64,000 nt of DNA from Trichoplax adhaerens (Eukaryota; Placozoa; Uniplacotomia; Trichoplacea; Trichoplacidae), in the NCBI RefSeq assembly GCF_000150275.1, contig NW_002060944.1, forward strand, positions 4,351,080 to 4,415,079, written 5' to 3'. Of this stretch, positions 1-12,752 are shown piece after piece. The stretch's first letter is position 1, and the number at the start of each line of letters is the position of its first letter. The notes beneath the pieces were generated by a model that was not told the origin of the DNA, did no database searches, and saw only the letters and a list, made by a program, of their open reading frames with translations. The position numbers and the translations under genes are program-made.

Positions 1-466
1 AGAATAGAATATTCACAATAACTGTTTAACAGGAATGTTTTAAAATTTTAAAATATTTAATCATGTTATACTATTTCCTTTTAGTAGTTGATACAGTAGT
101 ACATAAATTACAGGATAGGTATCTTTCATTTGTGTTACCTTTATAGTACGTAGAATAATTTCTATAATTGCATTCCTGGAATAAGACTGGTCTTCGCTAA
201 AGTGTTGACTTAATGAATGAAATACCTTGTTCATGATGGCCTTAATCTATTTATCAATACCAATTACAATCTTCATAAGTGACATAAAATTTCAATATAT
301 ACTTAAAACATGTTTACTACGCTCCAACTCTCCGATATCTATGCCTTTTAATTAAACTATCTTACTGATTAACAACACAACAGGCGAATAAAATACGCTT
401 ACAATTAATATTACCAAACCAGTAAATAGTACTAACAAAAATTATCTCCATATAAATTAATTCTAC

Positions 467-3400
467 CTTATTGTTTGTGTCAGTACTGCCGGATTTACTT
501 TCAGCTACAACTTCATTCGATCTTTCATCGTCACTAGCCATCTTTCCAGCCTTGAAGCCCTCTTCATAACTTTCATTTTTAATAACTTCTTGCTCCTATA
601 ATATAAAGTTGTAAAAAACTAATTAGTATGTATCATAATACAGTTGATTCTAAAATAACTACACACTGAAGTTTCACCTCTGCTATTCTAGAGAGTTTCG
701 CCTTTACTTCTTCCCGGAAGTCATAATGCTTATTGCACACTTCATCGTACTATTTTAGACCGAAATTGATGATTACTTAATAATGTCAATGGTATAATAC
801 TTTAATTAATTGACCTTAATGCTTGAACCGTTACTTACTTTGTCTTGTAAATTTGTTAACTTAGAAGCCTTCTCACGTAAAGATATTAATTCGTTGTCAC
901 ATTCAGCTTTTTCTACTTTTAGTTTATCATAATTCTCACTAATAATGGTTAATTCTGCAATTCGCTCTAGCGTTTGTTTTTGTTCTGCAGTTCCAGCGTT
1001 TGTAGAGTCTTCCATTTTAGATAACGCTAATGAATTAGCATTAAGTTTACGTTCCAAATCGGTTTTCTCTTCCATTAATTTGTTATATTTATCTTTCCAA
1101 CTTGCAACCATATCCGAAGATTTTTTATTCCACCTGGCTTCTAAATCTTCTTCCACCCTTGCAATCTCTTGCGTAAGGTTTGTGCTAGATTTTTGTTTTA
1201 GATATTTCTGATGAAGCTCATTTAATTCTTCATCGTGAGTAGATCTCATCTCGTCAAGTTCTGCCTGTAATCTTTTTTTGTCAGCTGCATTTTTCTTCTT
1301 TCTATCCTCCAGTGCCTTCTCAAGTGTTTCCTTCTCCTGTTGCAAATCTGAAAGGTCATCTCGAACAGATGATAATTTTGACTCTAGGTTCTTATTCTTA
1401 TTCTTGGCATCTTTTGTATCCCTTATAGCTTGCTCAAGGTTTTCCTTCAAATCAGTATTTTGTTTATCGTAATCATCCCATCGATCTTTATAAGTCTTAG
1501 CATTCGCTTCCGCTTTAGCAACCAATGATTGAAGATCAGATTCTCTTTGTTTATAGCCAATAACCTCTTTCTGAATAGATCCCAGACTATCAGTTGCTTT
1601 AGCTAACGAATTCGTTAATTCTAGTCTTTCTTGTTCTAAAGCGATTACCCTAGACTGAGATTGAGCTGCAGTATTCTTCAAAGAGTCGTTTCTTTGTTCT
1701 AATATAACATGACTTTGTTCTACGTATCTATATGGTAATAATAAGGTAATGGAAGTATAAATCTTTACAACATATATATTAATAGTTTCTTTAAATAGTT
1801 ATTGTTCGTTGCCAAGAAAGTTCTCTATTCGTCTTACTTTTGATTTTGTTGTAGTAGTTCTGAAATTTTGTCATTTAGCGATTCAATCTTGCTATTCTTT
1901 TCCAACAATTCTTTTTTCATCTTCTCATTATCCTTTATAATAATTAAAGGGTATTTTTGTTATATTTTAGATTAAAGAAACAGTCTAACAGTTTACTATA
2001 CAGGCTCGACATAAATCAACTCTTACCTGAAAATGTTTCTGAAGACTTCTAAATAACACATCAGCTTCCATCACACCTTGGCCACCACTTTGAACAATTG
2101 CCAAATTATTCGATTGATAATTGTCAAGCTAATTACAATAAAAAACAATTAAAACAAAGATAGACTGACAACTCCAAAATATCAGTACTACATCAAAAAT
2201 TTTAAACTACGATAACGAACTGTGTTACCTTACTAGATACTCCATCAACTTTATCTAAAACTTTTTCAATGGATCTCCTCATTTCAGAATTTTGATGCCT
2301 ACTTTCGTTAAGTAAAGCAGACATTATGCCACTATCCCCAGTATTAACTGTTTGTGGTCCAGGCTGTTGGTAAACACCAGTTGGGTACAAAGTTGTAGAC
2401 TGAGCTTGACTAGGATAAGTATTTGACTGATTTACTACACCAACAGATGCAGGTACATTCTGAGGTGTTGATAACGTCCCTACCATCTGTGACGATTGAT
2501 ACAAAGCTACGTGCTGTTGTTTCTGTTGCTCTAGTTGTCTTTGCTGCTCCAAAAGTTTTTGTTTTTCTTGAATAATTTGTTTCTGCTTTAGAAGTTCCAG
2601 TTCTTGTTGTTCTTGTTCTATCTGTTGTTGGGCTAATTTCCTTTGCTGCTGTTCTAATTCACTCTGCATTTCTACTAAGCTATCGGATGAATTTATAGAT
2701 TGCTCTTCAGCGGATCTTCTACTGCTTGAACGAGCTCGTTCCTCAACTCCTTCCTAAAGTTCCGAAAGGGAATACAAAGTTATCTTATATTCGTCCAATA
2801 TACAGCGTATGTTAAGTTTCATTAAAATCACTTCATATAAAGGAAAAATGCCAATCCTTACAAGATTGCTTTCGGTCGATGCGGGAGAAGGAATAACAAA
2901 CGGTAATGCATTAACACCCATTTTCGACATGCGAGAAATAAGTTTTGATCTTTTCTGGTCAGCCTCTGTCATCTAAAAGTTGTATTATAAATTAAGGAAT
3001 ATTAACAATATTTATTACAGTTCCAGTAATAATGCTGCCATAAACACATGCCTTGTTATCACTATAACATTATATAACTGATTCTTGGACATACTGTATA
3101 CACAATGGTTGTATAAAGGCAATTTGCATCATCACTTTACTTACTGTACTATATTGCTCCGTTAATGACGCAGTTCTAGCTTTAATTCCAGCATCGTTCA
3201 CACTTTAGGAAGCAAATAAAAATATAACATTTATTTGATTGCATTAATTATCCAAGCTTTCTTTCTCAGTAGCTATTATATTGTATTATAAATATAGCAA
3301 ACTAGCAATAGTTTTATGCCACAGTGCCTCAATTGTGATGCTTGGTCCGTATCTGGAGATGGCGTATTTACAGGTTCTGTTGTTAATGTAGGTTTCCGGC

Positions 3401-6400
3401 TAACAGCTGGCTTTGGAGCTTTATCATTTTTCTCCGAGTTATTTTTTACCGTATTAACATCTTCCTTATATTTTACCTTTGTAATTATAAATATAAAAAC
3501 TACCAATTACATAATCTCCGTAAATTCTCAAACGTAAAAACAATGAGGCTATCATAATTCTTCTAAAATGTAATAGTGCTATTTTATTAATCTTTATAGA
3601 GTAAATTATTTTTGTAAGCAAACAATATACATACTTTTTTTAGTTCTACTTCAAAAATTAAAGTTGAATTTGGTGGAATACGATCCCCTATACCCTAATG
3701 AAGTACGTAATTTAGAGTAGATACACATGTTTAACGTGAGATATCCTGGCAGTAAAGATACTACTAAAAGTACTCTATCGTTTAGTTAACCTTAGATCCA
3801 TAGGCTAACTCTGGAGGTATAACAAGAAATCTCTTTCCACCCTTTGCCATACCAACGACACCTTCATCCCATCCCTATCGTAAAACTAATATCAATAATA
3901 ACGTGGAAGTGCTAATAGCCAATTATGATAAACTAACCTTGATAGTTTTACCAGCACCAATACGAAAACGGAAGGGTTTATCATTTTTACTGCTACTGTC
4001 AAATTCCTAATGTTGGCATTTAAAAATAGAGCCATTTTGTTAAAAAGAAATATATGATGCAGAATTACTCGCTAAGATACTACTAAACTACCTGTCCAAT
4101 TGATCCATTCTTCAGTAACCAACCGGTATACTGCATTTCGACCATATCATCCGTTTTAACACTCTTTACAATCGAGAAATCAATCAAAATTTTATTTTAT
4201 AATTAAGCTAAAATTACTAAAATAATCAAAAATTTTATCATCAAACCTGCCCTTCTCCCATAATTAGATCTTGCATTATTAGTTCAGAATGTCCACTTGA
4301 ATTTGATTTAGCCAATGCAATCTAAACATAACATGGGCATCTTATTAAAAGTTTTTTTGTATACTAATTTCTTAAATAAGTTGTTATGCATTGCACAAAA
4401 GCATAGCCAACAATAAAAAAACTTACCTGTTGACTAAATTCAAGAACAATCTTTTCAGAATCAAAACATACAGACCACATTAATCGGTTATCATCATAAA
4501 AACATGCGTAATTGTTCGGTTGCAACTATTACAAATAGAGTAAAATAATAAAATAAGTTATTACAATAATGTCATGTCAACCAATTAGTGATTAAATAGT
4601 AACTTATGATTTTAATCATACCGTAAAGGTAAAGGATGATGTTATTTTGGCCATGGATACTGGTTTTTGCTTACCGGCATATAACAATAGCTGATACTAT
4701 CGAAAAAGTTGATAGAACTATGATTTAACAGTACAATAAAATGAGATACACAGTAGTTATCGTTATTGCTACAAGCATACTGTATAGCAGATCTCGGATA
4801 TATGTACGCACTGCACTAACTTGTAGTATAAAGCTGTCCATTACTGTATTATCTACTATAGTAACTATAGTACATGCAACTAATTCCAACAATACAATAT
4901 CCCTCTATCTTTAATAATCAACTTTTTTAATTCATTTTTAACTGATCCAAGTGCCTAAAGTTCTTATGTAATTTTGATCGATAATGCTAATAATTATAAG
5001 AAATTGATAGTCAGAAAACACAGTACAACGCGACGTAATGTGCAGCATCACAACAGCTACAACTATAGCTCTTAAAAGAGAAAAAATCATTCATGTTCTA
5101 CATACGAGTAAAATATAGTTTTGATAACAATTTCAGTTTATTATACGTAAAGTCACTATGCTTAGAGTAGGTAATAAATACATAGCTGATGCGATGCGGT
5201 ACTGTAAATAATCTGTAAGCTGCAATCGATCTTTCAATACGGTATTACATAAGATTAAAACCTGAATAGTAACTTTTTGTGTGAGTACTAATGTGACTTT
5301 TATAAATAAGAGAAAATTATTAGCAGCTAAACGCAGTATACGAGTCAAATGTTTCATACATTTTCAGCAGAATAATTCCCCAGCAAGGCGATACCCAATT
5401 TTCCCACGTTCTGGTATTGTCCATTTACACTAAATGATTTAAAGAGATAGCATACGAACTACAATATGAGCTTAATTCCATTGATAATAACTATGGTAGT
5501 CATAGAGTTTTTCATTTGTAAAAATGAGATAAGTTAGAAAGTATTTCCATTATGATCAGATACCGGAAACAGCGTCATCTATCGTATCAAATACTGTTTA
5601 TACATTCCTACAGCACAAGTGTCCAATGCTGTAAAATCTGAGTAACATAATCAAATTGAATATACGTATGCAGGCAGGTGGAGGTTAGTTTAATGCAGCG
5701 GATACGTGTATGATAGTTTCAAAAAGTTATTTTATCGGTATACTTGAAATGGTATGAGATACTTAGTGTATCGTATTTCCCTTCCTGTTTGCAACGCTAT
5801 ACGAGGTATTATGTCATCACTAGAAAAGTTTGTTATGTGTTCTAATGTGATGGAGGGTTCGATATCTCGGAGGATTGAGATTTAGTTGCCATTTACAAAT
5901 AGTGCACCAATGGTTGTATAAAAGCAATACGTTATTTTAAGTAGTAAAGTAAGTACAGTGAGGTAGTTACGGTAGATCAGCGTGCAAGCTGTCGTTAGTA
6001 ACGTGTGAAGACTAACCAGGAAACTAACGATTTCTGAGGTGGAAATCGGCGGTATTTATAGTTGTATTAAAGATAGAGCACATGCAGAGAATAGGACTGT
6101 AGAATTAGATACAGCATACAGAATACCATAACAAATTATTTTGTCGATCCATGTCGATTCAGAATTTCGAATAGTATCATTGCCCCTGATAGATATACTG
6201 TATCAGGAATTATACAGTACGTAGGATGATTCTAATAAAGCATCCAGGGAAGATAATTAATCAATAACCATTGTGATTGATGCCTGTAGCATAGAGTGTA
6301 CTGTACACCGTAGAGTGGTTTTACTCTTGCTATAGATTAACTTGCTACAGCATATCAAGGAGTCGAGCCGATTGGATATGAAGAATCTGTAAAATCTAAA

Positions 6401-6900
6401 TTGGATAAAGTGATTGATTGATTGTATAACTTACATGCGGTAAGCATGAACTGCAGCAGCCTTGAGGTTAGTTAATGGTTGTGACTCTCCATCAGCAGCT
6501 AGTAGAAAATTATAAAATTAGTTGATTACTGTATTACGTTTCCATTAATGCACTAGTGATGATCTCGACATTGAGGAGAGCAATACATTGATCTATCTTG
6601 ATCTAGCGTATTACCTTGCTGATTTTTCTTTGGCTGTTTAGGAGGAGTGTAGGTTAACGATTCATTTCCAAGACGATTAGACGCACGATCAGCATCGAAT
6701 AGAGATGAAAGTTTGGATGATCCCCTAAATTGAAATGAATCCATGGCATAAAAAGGATGTACGCGTACATAAGTCGTCTAATCTATCGCCTAGTTTGAGA
6801 AGGTAATAATAGGTATACTAATCAGTTTCTATTCGTACTTTGGAGTTCCCATGCTGAAATCAAGTTTGTCATCGTCATCAGGCATTGATAAGAACGACAT
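467..6900 (-). CDS. FKBP15: FKBP15 (WAFL/FKBP133) homologue, 3' end beyond window
   Basis: Endosome- and actin-associated protein with an N-terminal WH1-like domain, an FKBP domain and a long coiled coil. Exons in coding order: 6839-6900 (start [12 protein letters not shown]), 6615-6724 (TPPKQPKK, as in vertebrate FKBP15), 6435-6498, 5360-5429, 4622-4696, 4427-4525 ([20 protein letters not shown]1-like core), 4247-4321, 4092-4163, 3938-4006, 3791-3874, 3635-3694, about 3323-3476, 3145 to about 3179/3206, 2862-2972, 2229-2753 (Gln-rich), 2027-2128, 1838-1932, 839-1727 (coiled coil), 678-749, 467-595. Exons 8-11 give a full FKBP fold with QYTGW, EFDSSS, TIKGWDEG, LAYGSK and IFEVELKK. The phase works at every junction except exon 12 to 13, where donor and acceptor could not be matched. 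Codon 43 of the last exon is followed by a good donor, so the acidic C-terminus is presumably outside the window. The introns at 5430-6434 and 4697-5359 hold nothing recognisable. Confidence 0.93.
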
Positions 6901-9062
6901 CTTGCTTGTTGCGTAAGTTATTTTACTATGTAGCTAAAGTTATTTTAAATGGTGATATAGATCTACAGTAGGAAGTCTTTGCTTGGAATCATCTGATCTG
7001 ATGATCTGCAGTTCAGCTGATTTTACTGGAAGTGTCAATACGTAGAATACAACACGTTAATGACTGAGTGCAGCATCCTTTTTGCGACAGTCATCAGTGT
7101 GCTGTACACTGGACTGTACTGTACGACCAGTCGTGTGACCATCATTCAAAATGATGACAAGAGTGGAACACTTTCTGTACTGTACTTCAGTCGGGCCGTC
7201 CGAAGACTTGGGAACGGTCGCTGTCTCAGAAATCGTGGCGGATCTTAATCTGACTAGTACTGTACACTGTACAGTACTGTACAGTACAGTACAGTACACT
7301 AGTACAGTACTAGTACTGTATAGATCATAACGGTTCGAACCGAACCTTTCTCAGGTCTAACTAGTACTGTACTAATGCTTTCTGCTCTTTACAGTATGCT
7401 GTACTGTAGTATACAGTGCTTTATACTGCGACCTGCAGTACCTTGTACTGTGCTTGAGTCCGGCCTTCCGAGTATTTCGAGAACGGTCGCGGTCACAGAA
7501 ATAGTGGCGGATCTCAATCTTACTACTGTACTGTACAGTATTGTAACGATAAGAAGGACGTTGCAAAACACTGGTACATTATTACAGTACCAAGCATCTT
7601 CGCCTTGGCTATGGCCATTGGTAATGGTATTGTACTGTACAGTACAGTACATACCAGAGCACAGTAAAAATGCAACGTGACATACAGTACAGTCATTCAT
7701 TGGTCAAGGGTCATCGTGTGATATCCCTATCAGTAATATTATTATTGATTTATAGTACTGTACAGTGTACAGTACAATTGTACTAACTTTGAACGATAGC
7801 AGTATGGTAAGCTCCACGATTAAATCCTTTCGGTCGAACACTTACTAATATAAAATAAATAATAAATACGCCTGTACAGTACTGTACTGTATACTACAGT
7901 ACACTAAAAACATTGTACAGTACATGAGACGTGGGACACTGATTGTGCAGTACGTACAGTAAGACTGTTCCGGTGAAATTGTAAATGCCTTGAAGTGTTG
8001 ACGAAATGACAGAGGCAGTTTCTCACTCATTTTTTTGTTATATTCTCAGTCGTTTCTAAATGAACTTCTGATTCTCTAGTAGTCTTCCTAAGAGCTTTAT
8101 GGTTAAAACGATCTTAATTTTTCGCCTAAAATTACAGTACTGTACAGTAAGTACAATCATTCAATGCTGTACTGTATTATTAATTAATGATTAATAAGGA
8201 AAGTTATGACTATTATTATTATTATTGACTGTCGATCCCTTCTTACTCAAGCGTACTAAACTTGCACTTTTTACTTTATACAGTATTATCGGATGATTTG
8301 CATAGTATTGTAATGATGTTTATTTATTTCTATTTTACATGGAGATCATAACGTATGTAGGCTGCGATACTGAAGCAAATCAAGGCTCTTCAAGTTATCT
8401 TCCCTTTGTAATAGTTCTTGTAGTAGTCTTTGGCACAATGTCTATTTGTTGAATGCAATCCATAAAGCTATGATGGGCGTACCCTAATACTGGACACTGG
8501 TCCGTACAGTACATGCAGTACAGTGTACAGTACTGTATACTGTATACGGTACAGTAAAGTTGATCCAATTGAAGCGACGTGACCCCGCCGCCTCAATAAC
8601 ATAATAGTGATAGTGGCACCTAGTGGCACCAGTGTTAGAGTCCAGTGGGCTGTATCCATGTGCTTTTCTGCTGCATCACCACGACAACAATAAGGCAGAC
8701 AAGGCAAGCAAATTCATTTCTTTCGTTGTCGTAATATCTTCTATTGAGAAGCAGTACTACATTGTAGCAACTACAGCAACGTCAACGGGACTAATCCATT
8801 ACTACACGTTCAATGCCTTACTTGTACCTGTATAATGCTGTCGTCATGATTATGATCCATTTTTCAGGCTTTACTACTCCAATGCCAGTACAGTACTCCA
8901 GTACAATACTGTGTACCCTAGGGACCAATGTATGTACTGTACAGTCATTTTGACTGTCTCATACTTCATCTACGGTACAGTACCGTACTGTACTGTACAG
9001 TGAGTGTACACGTGACACTTGAATCGGTAGGCGTTACTACGTCAGTACTGTACAGTACAGTA
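6901..9062. repeat. Divergent intergenic region with GTAC/ACTGTACAGT palindromic repeats
   Basis: Spacer between the 5' ends of FKBP15 (minus) and PRDX6 (plus). It contains many blocks in which GTAC recurs every 5 bp (unit TACTGTACAG, self-complementary, period 10). The clearest are at about 7254-7320, 7365-7400, 7525-7545, 7630-7690, 7755-7775, 7872-7950, 8133-8150, 8503-8556, 8930-9000 and 9043-9063. A roughly 75-bp GC-richer element occurs twice, at about 7190-7265 and 7455-7535 (shared core AACGGTCGC...CAGAAAT..TGGCGGATCT). Open frames here translate to VLYCTVQ-type repeats and are not genes. Confidence 0.85.
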
Positions 9063-9076
9063 CTTGCAGAGCCTTC

Positions 9077-9093
9077 TATAAAAGGTATAAATA
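9077..9093 (+). promoter_or_regulatory. TATA box(es) of the PRDX6 promoter
   Basis: TATAAAAG at 9077-9084 and TATAAATA at 9086-9093 lie directly after the last GTAC repeat block and about 170-185 bp before the PRDX6 start codon. Transcription would begin around 9110-9120, giving a 5' leader of roughly 150 nt. The sequence is seen; the function is inferred. Confidence 0.6.
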
Positions 9094-9262
9094 GTAGAGG
9101 AGCAACGATGAGTAAGCACATTATTGCAAGCTTTGCTGACGTGCTAATTTGGAGCTGCATCTTGGTAGGTTTGCTAACTTGGGTTGATATTGCCATAGCA
9201 TTAATCACTTCTTGTAATTGTGGTTACTATTTTCATTCGTATTAGATTGGTAAAGAACGAAA

Positions 9263-12200
9263 ATGGTCAATCTCGGCGATCAATTACCTAATTTTAAAGC
9301 GAATACAACCCAAGGCAATATTGAATTCCATTCCTGGCTAAATGGAAAGTAAGTTTCATCGCTTCCAAGTATCAATCGTGTATAGTATGTATAAGAGATA
9401 CACAAGTTGGCTACAGCTTTGCAAATGCACAGTACAGTAGGTCTACTCTTCTTCTTTCAAACTTTGACAAACCCAGACCAGAACTTATCATAGATTACCA
9501 TCATTTGATATCCAATCGATGCGATGATGAACGTGGATGATTTTCTTTCCATTTGATGCATTCCACACACATCTGCTACTATTTACTTTGAAATAAATGG
9601 AGTGTATATCATGTCTATTGCTAAATCCTGTCTGGATTAGACTAATCTCCAGACGGATTGGATCGGATAATAGCTGATAACGATTGAATCATCGGAGGTA
9701 GCAGCTGCAACATCTTGCTCTTACCTTTTTTGTGATTGAAATGAATAAGATGTGAGATGGATGCCAATAATTGAACCCTATCTGCTGCTTTAAATACAAT
9801 CGATTTGAAACTGGGAAACTCTCTATTCAGCGCTCATCATATACTATGACTTGGTTTGCATTTTTCTCTTTTTTTTTTTTTACAAAAGACCCAGGATAAG
9901 AACTGTCTTTATACAAAATTGCTGCTATCGCACGTTTTATGTGTTGTAGCCAGAAAAGCTGTATTTCAATAGACTACAAAACGATATGATCCACTTTCTC
10001 TCTTGAGCCTTTAAAGCTGATGCAACTCGGCTAGTATAGTATTACATTTGTAATCTGATATATCACATACTGTAGTACTATACTAAAATCACATCCTATG
10101 TGTATGAACTGGCGTGGGCTAAATTGTACAGTACAGTATGTTTAGCAGTTGATAGTTAGAGCACACCAAACTACTTTACTCGTATATGTTAGACACCTAA
10201 TAATTGTAAGGGACCACTCGAAAGAGTAGTTCCTAATAATTCAATCGACCTTCAATAATTAAATAGTTAATTATATCTATGTGTAACTTCCATCTTTCTT
10301 TCACCAATACTTATATAACGTGCCATACTGTCAAAAACTCTTGTATGTTGTAAAAATTCACAATCAGCTATCCGTTCAAGATCGATCGTTCGTTCATTTT
10401 TCAAATAAGTAAGGTAGACTGAGAACAAAGTAACATTGTATAAATCCGCAGTCAGCTTGTTCATGAATCATAAAGAATGAAGAGTTATAACAGGCACTAC
10501 TCGAAAAAAAACTACTTCGTGATTGTACTGTAGCTAATATACAATTCGAATTCGAGCACGTTAACCAGCAGTCTTCTTTATTAGCACAGTGTAGATCGAT
10601 AACTGCTCAATCGTGCGTGCATCACTTGTGTTCTACATCAACTATTTTCTATCCATATTTTACGTATGTGTTTGAGGGCTGGACTGCAAGTTGTGATTAA
10701 TGAATAATTAATTTCTTCTCTTTAAATTGGGACATTAATTACTTCTTAACCGTAAATTATAAAAATAGAGAAACGTTTGTGTTGTATTCCACCCAGGCTG
10801 ACATCATTAATTAGCTTACTGTACAATACTGTGTAGAAATCAACTCTATTATATTGCAGTAAACAGCACAGATTATACAGTAATCTACCTATTATATTAC
10901 AGTATACTGTATTGTCCGCAGCATAAAATACCGCAAAGCAAACAATCTCCGCTGCTGCTTGATTCACGTGCTATTTCTATAGTTCAATTAAGAATAGAAA
11001 CACAGCATGTTACTATTGTCATCCTTTAAAGAGATGGAGGGTAATTAAAAACTTCCTGAAGTTACTGAATAGACTATTGCAATACACTTTTACGCCCGTT
11101 ACGTTTTATTTTAATCAATTCTGATATGCCAGGACATTGCAAATGAGTAGAACAATGGGTTCATAGGCTAATATCGAATTACGTACTGTATAACCAACCA
11201 AGGTTCTACTAGTTATACAGTATACTGTGTTTAAAAAAAATAGAATGCACAGCTGGGTGTACGGATTCGGCTACTATTATAATAAAATAACTGTTATACG
11301 GCATCACTTCATGAACCAATTTCAAAAGCCCATTTCTAGTAGCCGAAATTTGGGCAGCATTATCATCTTCAATGTAATTCACGATCGTGCGTGACTCGTC
11401 TTATTCAATTTCTGTCACTACAATAGGTTCCACAGAAGCTGAGTACCATCAGCTCATATATGAAAATATCGATGTCGTAATTATATTGCATGCAAGTACA
11501 GCTAAATCCTTACTATGTTGACTAATAAATAAATGTTCACCGAATCAGTAACACAACAACAGTTACCTATAATTTGATAAACCATGAAGGACCATTTTAT
11601 TTTATATTATTTTTACGAAATTGGCGTACACATACTTTTATATCTATCTAATGTTCGTGTTCCTCTCCTATACTATCATATACTGTCAGTTCATTCATTA
11701 AATATAACCAGTACATCCGTTGAGCTATGATTTCATGTTTGTATAGTATACTTAATGCAACTTTCGATCATTTAAACTATACTGTAGATGGGGAATCTTA
11801 TTCTCTCACCCGGACGATTATACTCCTGTATGTACTACCGAACTTGGAAGGGCAGCTAAATTAGCACCAGAATTCGAAAAGCGTGGAGTCAAGTTGATTG
11901 GACTTTCTTGCAATTCGGCTTCATCTCATTCCGGTTGGATTAAAGACATCGAAGCCTATAGTAGTTTAAGTGGCCAATTTCCTTTCCCTATCATCGCAGA
12001 TGAAAAAAGAGAGCTTGCAGTACAACTTGGAATGCTCGACCCAGACGAGAAGGACAGTGCCGGATTACCTCTTACTTGTCGCGCTGTATGATATATTTTT
12101 CTTTAATAAAATATTTCTTTACCCTACTTTCTTAACAGAAATTACCATTTTCTGTACGACCAACTACCATAGCATTGATTACGCTAATTATTGTACAATT

Positions 12201-12752
12201 ATGATATATGCTTGCCTCATCATCAATTTTTTTTCATTAGGTATTTATCGTTGATCAGAACGCAAAACTTAAATTGTCCTTATTGTACCCCGCTACAACT
12301 GGAAGAAACTTCGATGAAATTTTGCGCGTCGTTGACTCCCTTAAACTAACTGTTGAGAAGAAAGTAGCAACTCCAGTTGACTGGAAGGTATGACATTCTC
12401 ACATTTCTATCTCATCTAAATTTAATGCCATCATCCCCTGAAATCAGGGGTACCAGATAGGTGTATATAGACTCCAATCAATCAGTATCTTATTATCTAT
12501 CTATAATGTATCAAAATCATTTGCCCATATTCGTTCTGAATCGCAAGTCAGCCAACTTTACCATGCCATTTCTAATTAATATTCTCTCACTCTTTATTTT
12601 GTCTACGTCTCCTGTATCAATAGGCTGGCGATAAATGTATGGTTATTCCTTCTGTAAAAGCCGAAGATATCCCTAAGTTATTCCCAAAAGGAGTCGAAAT
12701 TGCCAACGTCCCATCCGGCAAGCAATACATCAGGCTAACTCCTCAGCCATAA
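9263..12752 (+). CDS. PRDX6: Peroxiredoxin 6 (1-Cys peroxiredoxin)
   Basis: Thiol peroxidase that reduces H2O2 and lipid hydroperoxides in the cytosol. Four exons, 9263-9348, 11788-12085, 12241-12387 and 12624-12752, give 219 residues (human 224), with all phases consistent. The peroxidatic site is complete: FSHPDDYTPVCTTE with Thr41 and Cys44, plus Arg127 in LTCRA. GMLDP, LYPATTGRNFDEILRV and the C-terminal GKQYIRLTPQP are as in the family. There is no second resolving Cys motif, as in 1-Cys members. The Ser and Asp of the mammalian phospholipase A2 triad are replaced (Lys29 and Asn135). Intron 1 (9349-11787, 2.4 kb) holds no recognisable gene. A possible poly(A) signal AATAAA is at 12985-12990. 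Confidence 0.97.

Noticed and set aside
945-1472. Plus-strand open frames within 0.9-1.5 kb
   Set aside because: Antisense shadows of the long FKBP15 coiled-coil exon.
7325-7345. GGTTCGAACC resembling a tRNA T-loop
   Set aside because: No A-box, acceptor stem or anticodon arm around it; simply a palindrome.
7057-9245. Many short open frames on both strands in the FKBP15/PRDX6 spacer
   Set aside because: Low-complexity translations of TGTACAGTAC arrays. The last (8928-9245) runs through the TATA region of PRDX6.
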